In this document: in pieces, positions 59,280-64,000 of the stretch | How the letters are laid out: every line of letters starts with the position of its first letter | Position numbering within the stretch: the first letter of the stretch is position 1 | Origin: Tipula vernalis | Taxonomy: Eukaryota; Arthropoda; Insecta; Diptera; Tipulidae | Direction of reading: 5' to 3' | Assembly (NCBI GenBank): GCA_958295665.1 | Contig: OY282560.1 | Coordinates: forward strand, 194,613,011 to 194,677,010 | DNA: 64,000 nucleotides | Made by a program: the position numbers and the translations under genes | Notes under the pieces: model-generated | The model's database searches: none | The model's input: only the letters and a program-made list of their open reading frames with translations | Told to the model about the DNA's origin: nothing

Positions 59280-59880
59280 GAGGTCAGAATATTCGTACTA
59301 TAACTCCGACTAAATTGCTATTAGGAATTAAAGTTAAAACGACAAAACTAGATGATGGCCATAAACTATTAACCAAACAATTTAGGATGATTTTTACAGG
59401 ATGAAATGCTTGAACAGGAGGACCCAGTTTGTGAATCTCGNNNNNNNNNNNNNNNNNNNNNNNNNNNNNNNNNNNNNNNNNNNNNNNNNNNNNNNNNNNN
59501 NNNNNNNNNNNNNNNNNNNNNNNNNNNNNNNNNNNNNNNNNNNNNNNNNNNNNNNNNNNNNNNNNNNNNNNNNNNNNNNNNNNNNNNNNNNNNNNNNNNN
59601 NNNNNNNNNNNNNNNNNNNNNNNNNNNNNNNNNNNNNNNNATCTCTGTTCAACGTGCTATATCAATATTACCTGCAAACGACGAAAAATAGTACCAGAAA
59701 TGTCACCAGTTGCGGGACGATCAGCAACATCACCTATAACACCGCAATTAGCCGATAGCGATGATAGTAGTGATAGTGAGTCGTGTTATTTAAAAAATCT
59801 ATCTGTTTTGGAAAAAATAAATGAGGTGTTACCCGTTGTTGGGAAGTCTCATTTTTATGTTTTAGATTTGAAGCACTAGT
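59280..59880 (+). pseudogene. Unassigned zinc-finger-like coding remnant across assembly gap
   Basis: Before the gap, about 59282-59440 reads a TPTKLLLGIKVKTTKLDDGHKLL segment and, in another frame, an EMLEQEDPVCES segment. After the gap, 59641-59879 reads LCSTCYINITCKRRK, a serine/aspartate-rich stretch (DSDDSSDSES), then a VLEKINEVLPVVGKSHF segment. The CxxC pair and the INE-x-L-x-x-x-GKS segment are reminiscent of a conserved N-terminal domain in uncharacterised insect repeat proteins, but I cannot name it. The 200 N hide the link, so whether both sides are one gene is unproven. Confidence 0.35.
59441..59640. other. Assembly gap (200 N)
   Basis: Exactly 200 N between two coding-like segments. 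The round length suggests a placeholder size. Confidence 0.99.
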
Positions 59881-62509
59881 TAAACAAAACATTTATTAAA
59901 AATATTTTTTTGTTATTGTTGGTTTTCAAGATGCAGCGTGTCAAATATTTAAAAATGTCAGGCACTTGATGTAGTATTTATTGCTATTGAAAAAATCTAA
60001 TTATCCGAAAATGATAAAATTCGGCTCATTTTAAAAATAAATGAATGGGGATATAAAAATGGTATCACCTCTCATTTGTTCTTTTCATTTCTTCTCCGTC
60101 GGCACTTTCTTTTTGTATTTTCTCTTCTTACTAAAAAATTAGTACAACATCTAGTTTCAGTTTCTTGCAACATACGTTTAAGTAAGATCTACAATTTTTT
60201 GGGGCTACTACAAATATTAACTCACAGAAGAAATAAATTGAAAAAAATTGTTTACGTGATTAACTTAGCAATGCTAAATCATTTTTATTTATATTTATAG
60301 ACTCTCTTTTTTTAAAGTTTATTTGTTTTACTTGTGAGTTAAATGTTGAAGTAAAGGTAAAATTAGTTTGTACATGGATTGAATTATATCAACCGAATCC
60401 TTCTACTGATAGCTCCGCTTTCACCATAAATGTTTGGTTAACTATCCACTATAATTAAGTGGAAATCCACTATAATTAAGTGGAAAAAAGATTAAATAAA
60501 AAAAAAGATGCAGATTGGAGAAAATCCAAAAAGAACGTTTCGTCGGCCATTTTGAAAACGAAGAAATAGATGGTGGTTCCATTTTTATATTTATTTTATA
60601 ACCCCCATTCATTTATCTTGAAAAAAAGAGAGCACAATTTTATAATTTAGCAATAATTACTTTACCAAGTACATGACATTTTTAAATATTTAACACTATG
60701 TATCAAAAAACGACAACAGCAACAAAAAATTTTTACTCAATGCTACACTTTCAAAACATAAAAATCTAAATTTTAAAACATAACTTCCAAAAATATGTGA
60801 TTTGATGTATTCTCCACTACATATGGTATATACACACACACACATACACACCCACTTTAAAAATAGATTCTTTATTACACCACAACAGTGTTATCCAAGG
60901 TGGAAAAAACGTTAAATTATTATTAATAAATTAAAGGTTATCATGAAAAGTTGACTTTAAAGGGTCGGACTGAAAAATTGACCCACACATTTTTGTCGGA
61001 TAAATCTATTTTCGAACGTTTCATTCATGAATCTTACAACTACAATTAAAAAACAAAAAAAAAGGTTATCCAGAAATTCACAGTACAATGTCAAATCCAC
61101 ACCGTTTGGAACTATTAGAAAGAGAACGCACCACTTCCGAGAATTTTCGAAGATGAAAAATTTAGTAGACCAAGGATAATTAAGCTACACAATAATTTGT
61201 AGATGTGTATTTACCAACGATACCATATACTGACGGGCACCGAGACTAAACTGTATGGGATCACTTGATCACCGAATTATTAAAAAAAAGTCAACCATCA
61301 CCGTTCGTAAAATAAGTTAAATAATACACGTGAAACAAAATATGGAATGAAAATCAGAAATCAACAGGTTATGGTACAATTGCTTAAAACTGAAGTTACT
61401 ATCAAGGCTGATCCAGCATAACAACTAAGAAGACAAATATTTTTATGAAAATAAGCAAATAAACAGAAACATAAATAAAAGTTTCACCCACATTGATATT
61501 TGACTCAACCCACTAAATACTATACACACATCATACAATAAAAACCAATCGCAAATAATAAAGCGCGAATCCACAAACAAAATAACATTTGATGAATAAA
61601 TCTAAATTAATTTATTTTTTCCCCATTTTCCATTTTATTTGTCATATTTCTAAAATAGAAATAAAACATCTCACACAGCATTCATCCACCCTCGCGCAAT
61701 AAATTTGCTATATCCTTTTTAGTTTATAAACACAACATCCAAATACACCAAACGATTCAAGCGAGTGTAATACACTTTTGCAAATTGAATAACGTTTGTT
61801 GTTTTGGTTGGTATGTTCATTCATTCACACAACATTTTTGAAGTCGAATTAAATTTGCATATTTAATTAAAAGAATAAAAACGAACCGTTTTTTTAATAG
61901 CACCGATCCAAACGTAATGTACAGGAGATACGTGAGCACAGTATTTTGTTCGGAATAATATGAAAATGGAAAAATGGAGGAAATGATGATATGGCTTTTT
62001 TTTTGTATTTTCACCTACGATTTCCTAGGAAAATACAATTTACTTGTATTGTATTGTACGAGTATTTATTGTGTGTACAGAACAGCAAGAGAAACCGAGA
62101 TAATAAAATTCGTTTACAATAAAAACCACAAAAAATGTATCGAAGCAGAATTAATTAAGAATAAATATTTAACTTGAGATCAATATTGTTGGTTTTTGTT
62201 GCGGAAGATGTTCGATAAATAAACTTAATTTTTTATTTGTCCTATTTTTAGGATATCAATTGATTTTGGTTTAATTAATTTGTTTTTATTTTTATTTAAT
62301 TTATTAAGAAAGTGCACATATTATGTAACACAGCCGGCGGATATTAAAAATCTTGTGTCGAATTTTAGTGGTCACGATACGAATTTTATTTGTTGAATTT
62401 TTTAAACCGTATAAAGTAAATATTTTTCTAAAGTTTAGATCGACAATAAATTGGGTGATGTAAAAGTTTTAATTGAAAGAGGGGTATTAGGTAGGCAGGC
62501 GCGTTTCAA
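59881..62509. other. AT-rich intergenic stretch with small repeats
   Basis: At 60446-60483 a 21-base unit, itself palindromic (ccactataattaagtgg), is tandemly duplicated. A CA-rich microsatellite lies at about 60832-60850. Small open frames (60076-60300, 61817-62177) have no recognised domain. Confidence 0.55.
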
Positions 62510-64000
62510 TCTAAATACAAATATAAAAATTGTGTAAAAAATGTATGTGCGCATCAGTTGAGAACGCCTGAACCGATTTGGCTCAATATTTTTTGTTGTG
62601 TTCGAAATTGCCAGGTGGTGAAAATATACCGGAAAAGTCGGAAAATTCGGAAAATCGAAAATTATGTTTTTGTACGGGATTTCGCGCGTATCCGGTCCAG
62701 ATGGTCTTTTAGAAGAGAGAAATTGGAAAATCTGAGTGGAAAACTCGGAAACTTCCAGAAAAACCCGAAGAAAATTGAATTTTTTTTTGTTCTATGAAAT
62801 TTTTAATTTTTTGCATGTTTTGATGATTTTGGACGCTGTAAAGCGTGAATAGTTGATGCAAAGCTTGAAACATCTCAGAAAATCGTGAAATAAATTGATA
62901 AAAACACAAAGTTAACGAAATAAATAAGAGATGGCGCTGAGGCGTGCTCATTATTGCCACAACCCAGTAGATGGCGTTGTACCTTGAGTTAGGCATTCTG
63001 CAATTTCACAGGTATCCTTGTCGCATTGTCATTTTCAATTGTGCGAACGTGTTACTTTTTTCCTGCTATTAAATTGGAAATTTAAGTATTAATTCACTGT
63101 TTCATGATATTCGAATTTTTTATTTTTCGATTTAAAAATTGTAAAATGCCGCCTGTCAGACGATCGAACCTAGGAAAGAATGCACGGTTTCTGTGAAAAT
63201 GAAACGCAAGAGCAACGCGAAACATTACATGAACAGAGACGTCGACAAGTTCGCGCTTCACGGGCACCAGCTCATGTTCGACAAAACGTAACTCGACGAA
63301 GAAGTGCGATGAACGTCGACTTGAATCGCACTGATTTCAATTATGACTCTACAATCCCCTACAAAGATTTTTGCTGCGTTAATATTGGCGCATTGTCTGC
63401 CGTGTGCCGACATTGCCAAGCATTGAAGTTCCAAACAGAAACGCGAGGGCTATGTTGTGCCGATGGCAAAGTTAAATTGCCAGTTTTGACGTCGACCGGA
63501 GCCATTGCGTGCTTATCTCTATGAAGATACAACGCTATCCAGGCATTTTCTCGCACAGACGCAACAATAAAATTAATGCTTTAACATGACGTCATTTGGA
63601 ACCGATGTTGTTGTTCGTCAACCCGGCTATAATCAATCCCACCTACAAGGGAATGATGTCACCACGTGTTCATTATTTCGATAATGTTGAACGATTGTAG
63701 AAGCGGAGCGTTGATGCCATAAGCAAATATAAAGAACCCAAGTTCCTTCAAATTTATTTCGTTGGAAATTCCAAATTTGAATTAAGTTGTCGTCTCGCTT
63801 TTCAATGCGGAAATGACAAAGTGTCAAGATTCCAATACACGAACGTCATCCCACTGATCAGCATGTGTGGATGCACTTGGAGAATGGACAAAGTGTCTAT
63901 TTCACGAAAGTTAATACAGCACAACGAGCAGAATGATCACCAGCTACAACACTCTCGAATTTCTTCGAAATTTTCCAAAGCGATCCGTTAGCATGAACAT
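62510..64000 (+). pseudogene. Helitron 2: putative 5' end and Rep N-terminal half, runs off the window
   Basis: A Helitron-like 5' end is proposed at 62510: TCTAAATACAAATATAAAAA follows an A, and about 65 bases later comes cctgaaccgatttggctcaa, a phrase typical of insect Helitron leaders. Coding begins near 63147 (ATG) with an MPPVRRSNLGKNARF segment, then an arginine-rich coiled region. The zinc-finger block CCVNIGALSAVCRHCQALKF (63373-63432) is followed by LCCADGKVKLP. Later, at 63741-63780, there is an FLQIYFVGNS segment, and at 63862-63990 an HVWMHLENGQSVYFT segment followed by a decayed PATTLSNFFEIF segment. Between 63530 and 63740 much of the expected protein is missing, so the copy is internally deleted. 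Stops and shifts are frequent. The helicase part would lie outside the window. Confidence 0.82.

Overview
This window is a stretch of insect nuclear DNA, most likely from a brachyceran fly. It is strongly AT-rich and non-coding apart from decayed coding islands. It carries fly-typical repeats (tacatacata runs), one MADF/BESS-type coding remnant and a short (67 nt) intron. No bacterial-type operon, CRISPR array, rRNA or tRNA was recognised. A 200-base run of N (59441-59640) marks an assembly gap. Almost everything that can be named is a transposable element or a satellite-like repeat, so the window reads as a TE-rich intergenic or heterochromatin-like region.

Layout. 1-1047: Ty3/gypsy protease-RT fragment entering from the left edge. 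3375-4920: decayed jockey/CR1-like LINE reverse transcriptase. 5107-8524: putative DNA transposon with perfect 13-bp terminal inverted repeats flanked by TA, holding one eroded coding remnant. 9130-10680: degenerate short and ~240-300 bp repeats. 10860-13720: decayed autonomous Helitron (Rep plus PIF1-like helicase). 16620-18185: fold-back-like element with a ~110-bp tandem array. 18826-19790: cluster of long-TIR elements. 21270-22800: MADF/BESS remnant. 25480-26365: Penelope-like RT remnant. 29090-32125: truncated CsRn1-like Ty3/gypsy element.

The centre (36999-44909) is the best-preserved unit: a young Ty3/gypsy element with TG...CA LTRs, a GCGT target-site duplication, PBS, gag and pol. 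It sits inside a minus-strand LINE ORF1, and removing it rejoins the LINE reading frame. Its two LTRs are nearly identical where they align, but the 5' LTR carries about 595 bp absent from the 3' LTR. Gag has a one-base frame break and pol one in-frame stop.

Right third: two copies of a 162-bp palindromic MITE in opposite orientation (45723-45884, 52545-52706), a minus-strand mariner fragment (47336-47552), a minus-strand gypsy 5' LTR/PBS/gag remnant (47960-49201), a second array of the 9.9-10.7 kb repeat (51420-52530), another tandem repeat (53240-54140), a plus-strand mariner with an internal deletion (54770-55370), an intron-containing transposon-type gene (57902-59220) and the 5' half of a second Helitron running off the right edge (62510-64000).

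I found no intact host gene and no convincing new cellular system. The most informative observations are the nested young LTR element with unequal LTRs and in-frame stop, the 13-bp-TIR element with an unassigned protein, and three or more dispersed satellite-like families.
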